Shown in pieces: positions 1-5,133 of a stretch of DNA of 5,133 nt. Position 1 is the first letter of the stretch; each line of letters opens with the position of its first letter. Both the position numbers and the translations under genes were made by a program. The notes beneath the pieces were generated by a model that ran no database searches, was not told the DNA's origin, and was given only the letters and a program-made list of their open reading frames with translations. Source of the DNA: Desulfobacterales bacterium. Lineage in GTDB: Bacteria; Desulfobacterota; Desulfobacteria; Desulfobacterales; RPRI01. The stretch spans positions 1 to 5,133 of the forward strand of contig JAGVOC010000189.1 of assembly GCA_020052975.1 (NCBI GenBank), given 5' to 3'.

Positions 1-428
1 GCCTCTTTACGGAACTCACTACCCTTCTTCAGCATGCTTTCCAACTCCTGACTGGATTGATGCAGCTTTTTATGGGGTTCTTCAATCCGCTTCAGCATTT
101 CCTTAATCGCTGGAATTTCCTCTCCTGCTTTCTTTCCATCCTCGCTGTAATACCACTGGCCAAAAGCACATTTGTGTTCATCCTTTTCAACTCCCAATTC
201 CGTTATCCGCTCATCTCTCTGAAAGCCACCCACTTTTCTTGCCCAATTGAGGTGGTCAATTTCACTTTGTAAAAGCTGCTTTGCGACCCCATCGACGCGA
301 TGCACTTCATCGGTAATTCGATCTGAGGTTTTTAAACCATTCCAACCCACAAAGCCAATGATCAAGACAATGAATCCCACTATTAAGAACCCGCCTATCA
401 ATTTTACGCTTAGACTCAAATTCTTCAT
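1..428 (-). CDS. Methyl-accepting chemotaxis protein with N-terminal CZB zinc-binding domain (5' part only)
   Basis: The reading frame starts with ATG at 428-426 and stays open to the window edge, giving the first 142 complete residues. Residues 1-8 are a short cytoplasmic start, and 10-29 form a hydrophobic membrane helix. Residues about 50-125 match a CZB (chemoreceptor zinc-binding) domain: H59 in IDHLNWA, C87 in HKCAFGQWYY, and H119/H123 in PHKKLH give the expected His-Cys-His-His ligand set with an HxxxH pair at the end. CZB domains occur in chemoreceptors and diguanylate cyclases and bind zinc; some sense hypochlorous acid through the cysteine. The start is supported by an AGGGGGG Shine-Dalgarno at 440-434, five bases before the ATG. 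A sigma-28-type promoter lies at 601-573. The second membrane segment, HAMP and signalling domain would lie beyond the edge and are not seen, so calling it an MCP rests on the N-terminal architecture and context. Confidence 0.82.
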   Translation of the reverse strand, partial: MKNLSLSVKLIGGFLIVGFIVLIIGFVGWNGLKTSDRITDEVHRVDGVAKQLLQSEIDHLNWARKVGGFQRDERITELGVEKDEHKCAFGQWYYSEDGKKAGEEIPAIKEMLKRIEEPHKKLHQSSQELESMLKKGSEFRKE

Positions 429-493
429 CTTTTCCCCCCTTTCTTTATTTTTATTATTTCTCTGGTTGTAGATTTCGGCGCATTAAAAAAGAG

Positions 494-542
494 ATCGAAT
501 ATCGGACGTCGAATATCGAATATCGGATGTCGAACATCGAAT
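494..542. repeat. Seven perfect tandem heptanucleotides, RTCGRAY
   Basis: Read on the plus strand, this stretch divides exactly into seven 7-nt units: ATCGAAT, ATCGGAC, GTCGAAT, ATCGAAT, ATCGGAT, GTCGAAC and ATCGAAT. Every unit fits RTCGRAY with no gap. It lies between the predicted promoter (601-573) and the start codon (428), so it should be transcribed as part of the mRNA leader of the CZB receptor gene. Its function is unknown. It belongs to the same repeat type as the longer array at 817-957, and is comparable in kind, not in sequence, to the short tandemly repeated heptads of cyanobacteria. Confidence 0.9.
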
Positions 543-572
543 ACCCTGCTACAAGTCTCATCCTCATTCTTA

Positions 573-601
573 CTATCGGCATGAAATCTAAATAACTTTA
601 G
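573..601 (-). promoter_or_regulatory. Sigma-28 (FliA)-type promoter for the CZB chemoreceptor gene
   Basis: On the minus strand, CTAAAGTT begins at 601 (TAAA at 600-597) and GCCGATAG lies at 580-573. The known flagellar sigma-28 consensus is TAAAGTTT-N11-GCCGATAA. Here the -35 differs at its last base and the -10 differs only at its last base. The spacer between TAAA and GCCGATA is 16 nt against the usual 15, one base longer than ideal. Transcription would start near 566 and give a leader of about 140 nt. The same element recurs at 4999-4971 before the other transcription unit. Flagellar sigma control of chemoreceptor genes is well established in enteric bacteria. Confidence 0.68.
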
Positions 602-642
602 GTTGCGAAGATCATGGCTCTGTGCCGATGAAAGTGTTTATT
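574..642. repeat. 69-bp direct repeat, copy 1 (promoter block)
   Basis: It aligns without gaps to 4972-5040 at a constant offset of 4398, with 59 of 69 bases identical. Twenty-eight consecutive bases (581-608 region) are unchanged; six of the ten differences fall in one 8-base patch (620-627). Both copies have the same orientation and lie a similar distance upstream of a chemotaxis gene. The repeat contains the sigma-28-type promoter and about 40 bp upstream of the -35 element, including conserved GTGTTTATT at 634-642. Confidence 0.9.
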
Positions 643-816
643 CTGTAATACTGCAATTTGGGTGCCAAATAGGTAAACATTTAGGCAGATAGACTGTAGA
701 TAGATGGAAGATTAGCTTCTGAACCGAAACAGCGAGCGCATTCTTCGCTGTTTGCGGCGGGGAACTTCAATAAAAATGACACGGAAGTCAACAAATTGAC
801 GTTTATGTTCGCGGGG
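643..816. other. Non-coding spacer with small inverted repeats
   Basis: No supported gene lies here; the frame opening at 796 on the plus strand translates repeat DNA. Three inverted repeats are visible: ATTTGG/CCAAAT at 656-670, a stem with arms 724-735 and 745-757 (AAACAGCGA/TCGCTGTTT plus three more pairs across one bulged G), and GTCAA/TTGAC at 787-800. None is followed by a T-run on either strand, so none is a convincing terminator. The stem ends in TTGCGGCGGGG (752-762), and the same 11-mer recurs at 5064-5074 beyond the other copy of the promoter repeat. Confidence 0.5.
724..757. other. Hairpin-forming inverted repeat
   Basis: Nine contiguous pairs (727-735 with 745-753) are extended by CCG/CGG (724-726 with 755-757) across a bulged G at 754; the loop is nine bases. 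It lies about 80 bp beyond promoter repeat copy 1, between the two transcription units. No U-tract follows in either direction, so it could be a protein-binding site, a remnant repeat element or a weak transcription boundary. Confidence 0.5.
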
Positions 817-957
817 AGCAGGAATCAGGGACCAGGGAGCAGGGAATCAGGGATCGAAGAACGAAAAGCGAATATCGGACTTCGGATATCGGATATCGAA
901 CTTCGTACCTCGATATTCGACTTTCGACATACGCCTCTCGCCTTCAGCCTTCAGCCT
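817..957. repeat. Heptanucleotide mosaic array, 20 units in register
   Basis: On the plus strand the stretch parses into 20 units of 7 nt with one extra A at 845. Five units are of the form ANCAGGR (AGCAGGA, ATCAGGG, ACCAGGG, AGCAGGG, ATCAGGG). Thirteen then keep CG at positions 3 and 4 (ATCGAAG, AACGAAA, AGCGAAT, ATCGGAC, TTCGGAT and so on to CTCGCCT at 937-943). Two are TCAGCCT. The unit sequence drifts while the 7-nt phase is kept. The array lies between the end of one chemoreceptor gene and the promoter of the next; no coding role is apparent. Confidence 0.85.
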
Positions 958-972
958 TTCCACCTTCATTCC

Positions 973-1026
973 ATAATAAAAATCCTTAAATTCATCATCA
1001 CCCATTGGAATCAATTTTTTAGGATT
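973..1026 (-). terminator. Possible weak terminator after the large chemoreceptor gene
   Basis: Starting ten bases after the stop codon, the minus strand has AATCCTAAA (1026-1018), which can pair with TTTAAGGATT (990-981) with one bulge, followed directly by a T-rich stretch (TTTATTAT, 980-973). The loop is long (27 nt), can form a smaller internal stem (ATTG/CAAT), and the stem is AT-rich. It is correctly placed for transcript end formation but thermodynamically weak. Confidence 0.3.
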
Positions 1027-1035
1027 GACTTCCTT

Positions 1036-3423
1036 TTATGCAAAAGCAGCAGTTTTTTTATTCTTAAGGGGCATCCTTTCAGCCGGTTTTTGATTCCCCA
1101 TGGATAAGGAATGCCTGCCTGGCTTATTATAAGTATTTCCGTTGCCATTGGTATGGCCACCAACTAGAGTGACAAGTTCATTCACAAAACTCTTCATCTC
1201 CTGTGTCTGGGCAGACATCTCTTCAGAGGCTGAAGCAGATTCTTCGGCATTTGCAGCATTCTGCTGAACTACTTTGTCCATTTCAGCGACAGCCTTATTG
1301 ATCTGATCGATTCCCAGGGCCTGCTCGTTGGATGCAGCGGCAATCTCGGACACCAGACTTCCGACCTTGGCGGCACTCTTTGCCACTTCGCCAAAAGCTT
1401 CATTGGTTCTGGTGACCAGTTCCGATCCGTCCTTGACCTTCTTAACGGTTCCTTCAATCAGGTTGGCCGTGTTTTTGGCCGCATCAGCCGCACGCATGGC
1501 AAGATTCCGGACTTCATCGGCCACCACCGCGAATCCGGCTCCGGCTTCTCCCGCTCTTGCTGCCTCAACTGCCGCATTCAGGGCCAGCAGATTCGTCTGG
1601 AAAGCTATCTCGTCGATTGTTTTAATGATCTTGGCCGTTTCCTCGCTTGCCCTGGAGATTTCTTTCATGGACTCTGTGAGGCTGCCCATCGATTCATTGG
1701 CTGTTCCAACCATCTGCTTTGCTTCTTTCATGAGATTATCAGCCTGAGTTGCATTATCAGCGTTCTGTTTGGTCATCGAAGACATTTCTTCCAGTGATGA
1801 AGATGTCTCCTCGATTGATGCGGCCTGCTCGGAAGCCCCTTCTGCCAGAGACTGGCTGGCAGAGGAAACCTCGCCGGAAGCCGAAGCTACCTGATCTACC
1901 CCTTCCGTAAGACCTGCCACTACACGATTGATTGGTTTGGTGATAGATCTGCTTATCATTATAGCCATGAACAATGCGATAATGACGATCAATCCTCCAA
2001 TGATCATGACTGTCCGCATCATCCCCTTGGCTGCTCTGTTAAGCGATGCGACAACGCTATCCTGATTTACACCGGCTTTCGACACCTCCTTATTGCTTTC
2101 TTCCATGTGTTTAGCGGTAATGCTCCTCATTTGCCTGTTCAGGATCTCCAGTTCTTCGGCATTACTTATTGATGCCTTCACTATTTCCGAAACTCCCCCT
2201 GTGCCGGAGAATGTATTTTTGACTGTGGATACCGCACTCAAATAAGCATTAATCATTTGTAATTCATTGGCAGAATTCCCCTTTATGAGTAAGCCCCGCA
2301 AATTCTGACCGATACTGTTTGCATTTTTGAAGAGGGTCTCTATGCTGGAGATATAATTGTTGAAATCGTTCATATTCTTTGTATGAATGCAATTATTGAT
2401 CTGCGTCACAAGGGATGCGTTCAGCAAAGACAATCCGGATGCCAACGATAAAATATTATTGGTGTTTCTGAAACCATCGATATTCTTTCCCATCTCCATC
2501 GTGTTCGTCTTTAACGCGATATTTGCATTATTTAGTTCCTTTTCAATTGTCGGCAGGATATACGATAGCGCGTACCCCGCTTCCTTTGTCATGGACTCTA
2601 TTCTCTCTTTCAGCTTCTCATCCTCATCACCTATGTATTTGAACTGCAAAAATACCATCCCTCCGCTCGCGGTCACCTTTTCATTCAATGCCGCTAGTTT
2701 TTGCGTGATTTCATTTGCGGTCTTATCCACGCCCTTCAAATTCTTAAGCGCCTGAGTCGCCACCTTAATGGTGTCGGCAAAATTATCCCTCAATCCTGCT
2801 ACCGAACGTTTATCATTGGTCACAGGGATTTTTGAGATGAACAAGTTCAAGTCTTTCAAACCATCTCTGACTATGATCAGATTATTTAACTGCTGGTTAG
2901 CGGCCATGAGATTATCTACACCCGTTACCATTGTACTTGAGCCCTTTTTTTGAAGGCTTCCAACGAATTCATCAATCCTTTTGGACACCTCCGACAACCT
3001 TTCCTGGATGGATTTTGAAGCGGTAATTACAGCTCCCTGCGCAATTATTTTACGTTCGGTGATATTCAGAACATCCTTTGTTATTTGAGAAATTGCCTTG
3101 TCCTCCGAATAACGGTCACCCTTTAATGTCGCCATTTCCTCCGCGGCTTTAATAACGTTTCCGAGCGATTCACGAACGACCGGGGCCATTTTTTTATGCT
3201 CATCCTGTGTTCCGGATGAAGAAAGGTTCACAAGGTTTGTCGCATGCACCTGAAGTTCTCTTTGCTGATGCAACGCCTTTAATTGGTAAGGGGAGGTTTT
3301 TTGTGTGAGTTCATTAATGTTCCGGTTTACAATCCTCACGTTGATCAGGACGGAAACAATAATAATAGATATGGCTGTTAAAATCACCGCAGCATTTAAT
3401 GAGAGTTTTGCTTTTATTGACAT
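1036..3423 (-). CDS. Methyl-accepting chemotaxis protein with large helical periplasmic sensor region
   Basis: The protein has 795 residues. Residues 9-29 are the first membrane helix. About 30-470 form a roughly 440-residue, mostly helical periplasmic region, starting with a conserved-looking [20 protein letters not shown] stretch (39-58). The second membrane helix is 471-490. It is followed by the first HAMP helix ([14 protein letters not shown]497), with no obvious second HAMP helix, then a methyl-accepting coiled coil. The signalling hairpin (605-642) has the standard core [22 protein letters not shown] and [12 protein letters not shown], which bind CheA and CheW. The coiled coil ends near 752; a polar, lysine-rich tail follows without a CheR-binding NWETF-type pentapeptide. 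The start at 3423 was chosen over in-frame upstream codons because AAAGGGAGGA (3440-3431) sits seven bases before it and the sequence then begins with a normal receptor membrane helix; the upstream extension would run through a hairpin. It lies 113 bp downstream of the binding-protein gene. The ligand is unknown. Confidence 0.95.
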   Translation of the reverse strand: MSIKAKLSLNAAVILTAISIIIVSVLINVRIVNRNINELTQKTSPYQLKALHQQRELQVHATNLVNLSSSGTQDEHKKMAPVVRESLGNVIKAAEEMATLKGDRYSEDKAISQITKDVLNITERKIIAQGAVITASKSIQERLSEVSKRIDEFVGSLQKKGSSTMVTGVDNLMAANQQLNNLIIVRDGLKDLNLFISKIPVTNDKRSVAGLRDNFADTIKVATQALKNLKGVDKTANEITQKLAALNEKVTASGGMVFLQFKYIGDEDEKLKERIESMTKEAGYALSYILPTIEKELNNANIALKTNTMEMGKNIDGFRNTNNILSLASGLSLLNASLVTQINNCIHTKNMNDFNNYISSIETLFKNANSIGQNLRGLLIKGNSANELQMINAYLSAVSTVKNTFSGTGGVSEIVKASISNAEELEILNRQMRSITAKHMEESNKEVSKAGVNQDSVVASLNRAAKGMMRTVMIIGGLIVIIALFMAIMISRSITKPINRVVAGLTEGVDQVASASGEVSSASQSLAEGASEQAASIEETSSSLEEMSSMTKQNADNATQADNLMKEAKQMVGTANESMGSLTESMKEISRASEETAKIIKTIDEIAFQTNLLALNAAVEAARAGEAGAGFAVVADEVRNLAMRAADAAKNTANLIEGTVKKVKDGSELVTRTNEAFGEVAKSAAKVGSLVSEIAAASNEQALGIDQINKAVAEMDKVVQQNAANAEESASASEEMSAQTQEMKSFVNELVTLVGGHTNGNGNTYNKPGRHSLSMGNQKPAERMPLKNKKTAAFA

Positions 3424-3430
3424 TTGAGAC

Positions 3431-3440
3431 TCCTCCCTTT
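3431..3440 (-). promoter_or_regulatory. Ribosome binding site fixing the chemoreceptor start
   Basis: AAAGGGAGGA lies seven bases upstream of the ATG at 3423-3421. It is the only good Shine-Dalgarno near this gene's 5' end and rules out longer in-frame starts such as the GTG at 3519. Confidence 0.85.
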
Positions 3441-3468
3441 CCCATTGACAAAGAATCCAAAAGGGGAT

Positions 3469-3519
3469 GTGAGGCGTTACATCCGGGAATTGAAAGAATT
3501 TTCCGGATGTAACGCTCAC
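3469..3519 (-). other. Intercistronic hairpin between binding protein and receptor genes
   Basis: The arms 3469-3486 and 3503-3519 pair over 17 bp (GTGAGCGTTACATCCGG against its complement) with one bulged base (3474) and a 16-nt loop that can pair partly. It starts 18 bases after the binding-protein stop codon and ends 28 bases before the receptor Shine-Dalgarno. On the minus strand it is followed by ATCCCCTTTTGG, so there are only four Ts, seven bases after the stem. It could be a leaky terminator or an mRNA-stabilising stem that keeps the binding protein more abundant than the receptor, as in other binding-protein operons. That role is inference. Confidence 0.75.
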
Positions 3520-3536
3520 ACCGTAGTAGAATTTCG

Positions 3537-4814
3537 TTATTCTTCAAGAGTAACCGGTGCGCCGACTTTTGTCCTTACAGCTTTCCAGTCTGCAGACGTG
3601 ATTGCGGCATCCTCACCTTTCATTTTACCGATGATTTCATAATAGTCGAGCTGGTATTTATCCTTTTTGACTTCAGCCGCCGGTTTACACTTTACGGCAT
3701 AAACGGTCTGAACAGACTGATGGTCCCAGTTCCTCCAATATTGTTCATCCTTCAAGCCTATATATTTATGTCCTTCCAGCGCCTTAATCAACGCCGTGGT
3801 ATCGAAGGTCTTAGCCCGTTCCGCCGCTTCTTTAAACTGATGCATGATGACGTAAGCGGATGCGCCTGAAGTGGAAGGATACCGCTTGTATGTCTGTTCA
3901 AATTTATTTACAAAAGCGATTCCTTTCGCTTGATTCAGCTCAGAAGGCAACCGCCAGTACCAGGGAGTTGCGCTGATGACTCCTTCCATTGCCTCAGGAC
4001 CGGCGCCCTCAGCCATATCAATCGTCATATTCGGAACGACGACCTGGATCTTGCCTTTTAACCCCATCTCGTATGCCTGTTTTACAGCGATCTCCATATC
4101 CTTTCCAAACAATACGAGGACAAGAACTTCCGGGTTTGCCTCTTTCGCAAGACTCAGAACATTCTTGAAATCGGCTGTCCCTAATTTCGTGAGAATCCCC
4201 TTATGCCTGTCTTTGTCAACGGTATCCGTATATTGCCTGAATACCTCCTCGGTTGTCCAGCCCCAGGTATAATCCGCCGTGATATAAAAATATTTTTTCC
4301 CTGCATAATTCTGTCTAAGATAATCCGACAGCGCTCTGGCTGCCATTCCCGAGTCGTAACATTCCCTGAATATATACTTATGCCCCTCTTCGCCGGTTGT
4401 CTCGGTGGAATAGGTTAAAGTCCCGAAAAAGAGTTTCTTCCGCTCTTTTGCGACTTTCCCTGATGCGATCGCAACAGCGCTGGATGAGCCACCAAACAGC
4501 ATCTGGACGCCTTCTTTATCAAATAGCTCGATGGCATTTTCTTTGGCAATCTTCGCATTGCTTTTGGTGTCCCTGTAAACCAGCTGAATCTTTTTCCCCA
4601 ATATACCGCCTGTCGCGTTGATCTCTTCCATGGCAAGTTCTGCGGCGCGACGCTGATCCAACCCCTGCTTTGCATATGGGCCTGTCTCCGGATAATTCAG
4701 ACCGATCTTCACCACTTCATCAGCCGATATGGCTGATTGAAGACCCAATAGACAAAAACTTATAAGACTTAACATAACGATAGTGCAGGTTGAAAATATT
4801 TTTCTTTTTTTCAT
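3537..4814 (-). CDS. Type-1 periplasmic substrate-binding protein (LivK / branched-chain amino acid ABC class)
   Basis: The protein has 425 residues. Residues 1-31 form a Sec signal peptide: basic MKKRK, a hydrophobic core, and likely cleavage after ISA before D32. C21 does not sit in a lipobox, so a soluble periplasmic protein is predicted. The mature part is a type-1 (Peripla_BP_6) fold: opening strand [17 protein letters not shown] (35-51), [26 protein letters not shown] (57-82), a ligand-loop-like GGSSSAVA (108-115), and ADYTWGW (180-186) opening the second lobe. Relatives bind branched-chain amino acids, amides, urea or aromatic compounds; the ligand here cannot be read from sequence. 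The start is set by AAAGGGG (4827-4821), six bases before ATG at 4814-4812; the in-frame codon 20 residues upstream would bury the signal peptide. It is the first gene after a sigma-28-type promoter and precedes a chemoreceptor gene, with no permease or ATPase gene in view, which suggests a chemotaxis role. Confidence 0.93.
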   Translation of the reverse strand: MKKRKIFSTCTIVMLSLISFCLLGLQSAISADEVVKIGLNYPETGPYAKQGLDQRRAAELAMEEINATGGILGKKIQLVYRDTKSNAKIAKENAIELFDKEGVQMLFGGSSSAVAIASGKVAKERKKLFFGTLTYSTETTGEEGHKYIFRECYDSGMAARALSDYLRQNYAGKKYFYITADYTWGWTTEEVFRQYTDTVDKDRHKGILTKLGTADFKNVLSLAKEANPEVLVLVLFGKDMEIAVKQAYEMGLKGKIQVVVPNMTIDMAEGAGPEAMEGVISATPWYWRLPSELNQAKGIAFVNKFEQTYKRYPSTSGASAYVIMHQFKEAAERAKTFDTTALIKALEGHKYIGLKDEQYWRNWDHQSVQTVYAVKCKPAAEVKKDKYQLDYYEIIGKMKGEDAAITSADWKAVRTKVGAPVTLEE

Positions 4815-4970
4815 GACTAACCCCTTTGCCTTTGATAATTCATTGAATTGTTTAATAAAATCAACATCCTGCAAAACCCAGCTTCCTCACCCCCGCCCTG
4901 GCGCTCTCCCGCCTGCCTGTGCGAAACCGAACCGCATAAAATTCATGATATCGACTTATCCATATCCTTG
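4815..4970 (-). other. mRNA leader of the binding-protein gene, with a GC-rich patch
   Basis: This stretch separates the predicted promoter from the start codon and would be transcribed as a leader of about 150 nt. It includes AAAGGGG (4827-4821) as ribosome binding site. Positions 4884-4920 are strikingly pyrimidine- and GC-rich on the plus strand (CCTCACCCCCGCCCTGG, then GCTCTCCCGCCTGCC), unlike the AT-rich flanks. It resembles the C-rich/G-rich dispersed intergenic repeats common in proteobacterial genomes; I see no riboswitch consensus. The small in-frame extension of the binding protein into this leader is considered non-coding. Confidence 0.4.
4821..4827 (-). promoter_or_regulatory. Ribosome binding site fixing the binding-protein start
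   Basis: AAAGGGG on the minus strand ends six bases before the ATG at 4814. It selects this codon over the in-frame ATG at 4874, and the resulting protein starts with a standard signal peptide. Confidence 0.85.
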
Positions 4971-4999
4971 TTATCGGTATGAAATCTAAATAACTTTAG
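4971..4999 (-). promoter_or_regulatory. Sigma-28 (FliA)-type promoter for the binding protein-chemoreceptor unit
   Basis: On the minus strand CTAAAGTT begins at 4999 (TAAA at 4998-4995) and ACCGATAA lies at 4978-4971. Against TAAAGTTT-N11-GCCGATAA, the -35 and -10 each have one difference, and the spacer is one base longer than ideal, exactly as in the copy at 601-573. The two copies have complementary imperfections in the -10 (GCCGATAG and ACCGATAA), which supports selection on the motif. Transcription would begin near 4964. No comparable promoter is seen between 3424 and 3536, so the receptor gene probably depends on this one. Confidence 0.68.
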
Positions 5000-5040
5000 G
5001 TTGCGAGGATCAGGGCTGAAGACCTATGAATGTGTTTATT
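4972..5040. repeat. 69-bp direct repeat, copy 2 (promoter block)
   Basis: It is the partner of 574-642, with 59 of 69 identical positions and no gaps. Similarity stops sharply on the gene side just after the -10 element and on the far side after GTGTTTATT (5032-5040). The conserved part extends about 40 bp upstream of the -35, more than the core promoter needs. Confidence 0.9.
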
Positions 5041-5052
5041 ATGATTTTCAAT

Positions 5053-5075
5053 ACCCCGTCCGCTTGCGGCGGGGT
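5053..5075. other. GC-rich hairpin upstream of the promoter block
   Basis: ACCCCG (5053-5058) and CCGC (5060-5063) pair with GCGG (5066-5069) and CGGGGT (5070-5075), leaving T5059 bulged; in RNA the top would open to a CTTG-type tetraloop. It may mark the end of a gene beyond the window transcribed on the minus strand, but the following bases (ATTGAAAATC) are not a proper U-tract. It shares TTGCGGCGGGG with the region beyond copy 1 (752-762). Confidence 0.5.
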
Positions 5076-5080
5076 TAAAA

Positions 5081-5097
5081 GCGGTGATATATACCGC
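5081..5097. other. Short near-palindrome GCGGT-N7-ACCGC
   Basis: GCGGT (5081-5085) and ACCGC (5093-5097) flank the AT-rich GATATAT. The symmetry would suit a dimeric regulator's operator or a small hairpin. Nothing else in the window repeats it, so the role is open. Confidence 0.35.
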
Positions 5098-5133
5098 GAT
5101 TATGGAATTAGGAAAAACATCTCATAGCGTTTA

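Noticed and set aside
622..630. GCCGATGA-like second sigma-28 -10 element on the plus strand
   Set aside because: It falls in the patch that differs between the two repeat copies and has no matching -35 element at the right distance.
494..957. CRISPR array
   Set aside because: The repeats are contiguous 7-mers without spacers of constant length and no cas gene is present.
796..1107. Plus-strand open frame of 103 codons
   Set aside because: It translates the heptanucleotide array and the tail of the opposite-strand receptor gene, has no ribosome binding site, and its composition is set by the repeats.
3424..3519. Longer chemoreceptor start (GTG at 3519)
   Set aside because: The extra 32 residues run through the intercistronic hairpin, and a strong Shine-Dalgarno at 3440-3431 precedes the ATG at 3423, which begins a normal receptor N-terminus.
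4815..4874. Longer binding-protein start (ATG at 4874)
   Set aside because: It would add 20 polar residues before a standard signal peptide, and AAAGGGG at 4827-4821 points to the ATG at 4814.
574..5040. Composite mobile element bounded by the 69-bp direct repeats
   Set aside because: No transposase, no terminal inverted repeats and no target duplications are seen; each repeat copy is positioned as a promoter for the gene that follows, which explains the pair more simply.
5102..5133. Start of a plus-strand gene (ATG at 5102, MELGKTSHSV)
   Set aside because: Only ten codons are visible and there is no ribosome binding site upstream, so nothing supports it.
5105..5133. 3' end of a minus-strand gene entering from beyond the window
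   Set aside because: One frame reads a few codons to a TAA here, but such a short stretch carries no evidence of coding.

Overview
The window reads as a chemotaxis locus. All recognisable genes lie on the minus strand, so transcription runs from high to low coordinates. The style of the receptor signalling domains, the three strong Shine-Dalgarno sites, the mid-range base composition and the heptad-repeat intergenic DNA fit a Gram-negative, motile, probably anaerobic bacterium of the former Deltaproteobacteria (Desulfobacterota/Syntrophia-like). That placement is inferred from protein style and is not proven by any marker gene.

Layout from high to low coordinates. (1) 5041-5133 holds two small hairpins and no supported gene. 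(2) 4972-5040 is copy 2 of a 69-bp direct repeat; on the minus strand it contains a flagellar sigma-28 (FliA)-type promoter. (3) A leader of about 150 nt follows, containing a GC-rich patch. (4) 4814-3537 encodes a secreted type-1 periplasmic substrate-binding protein of the LivK/branched-chain amino acid class. (5) 3536-3424 is an intercistronic gap with a strong imperfect 17-bp hairpin. (6) 3423-1036 encodes a 795-residue methyl-accepting chemotaxis protein with an unusually large helical periplasmic region. (7) 1035-429 is about 600 bp of non-coding DNA. It holds a weak terminator, a 20-unit heptanucleotide mosaic (817-957), a hairpin, copy 1 of the 69-bp repeat with its own sigma-28-type promoter, and a second, perfectly phased heptanucleotide array (494-542). 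(8) 428-1 is the 5' part of a second chemoreceptor gene, whose N-terminal region carries a CZB (chemoreceptor zinc-binding) domain.

Working model (inference): the two transcription units are driven by near-identical promoters of the flagellar/chemotaxis sigma factor. The first encodes a periplasmic binding protein together with a receptor, with no ABC permease or ATPase in view. The simplest reading is that the binding protein captures an amino acid-like ligand and presents it to the receptor encoded immediately downstream, so it would be a dedicated chemotaxis binding protein and not only a transport component. The second unit encodes a receptor that would sense through a zinc site. The most unusual DNA-level features are the duplicated promoter block, conserved well upstream of the -35 element, and the heptanucleotide arrays, in which unit sequence changes along the array while 7-nt phase is kept.
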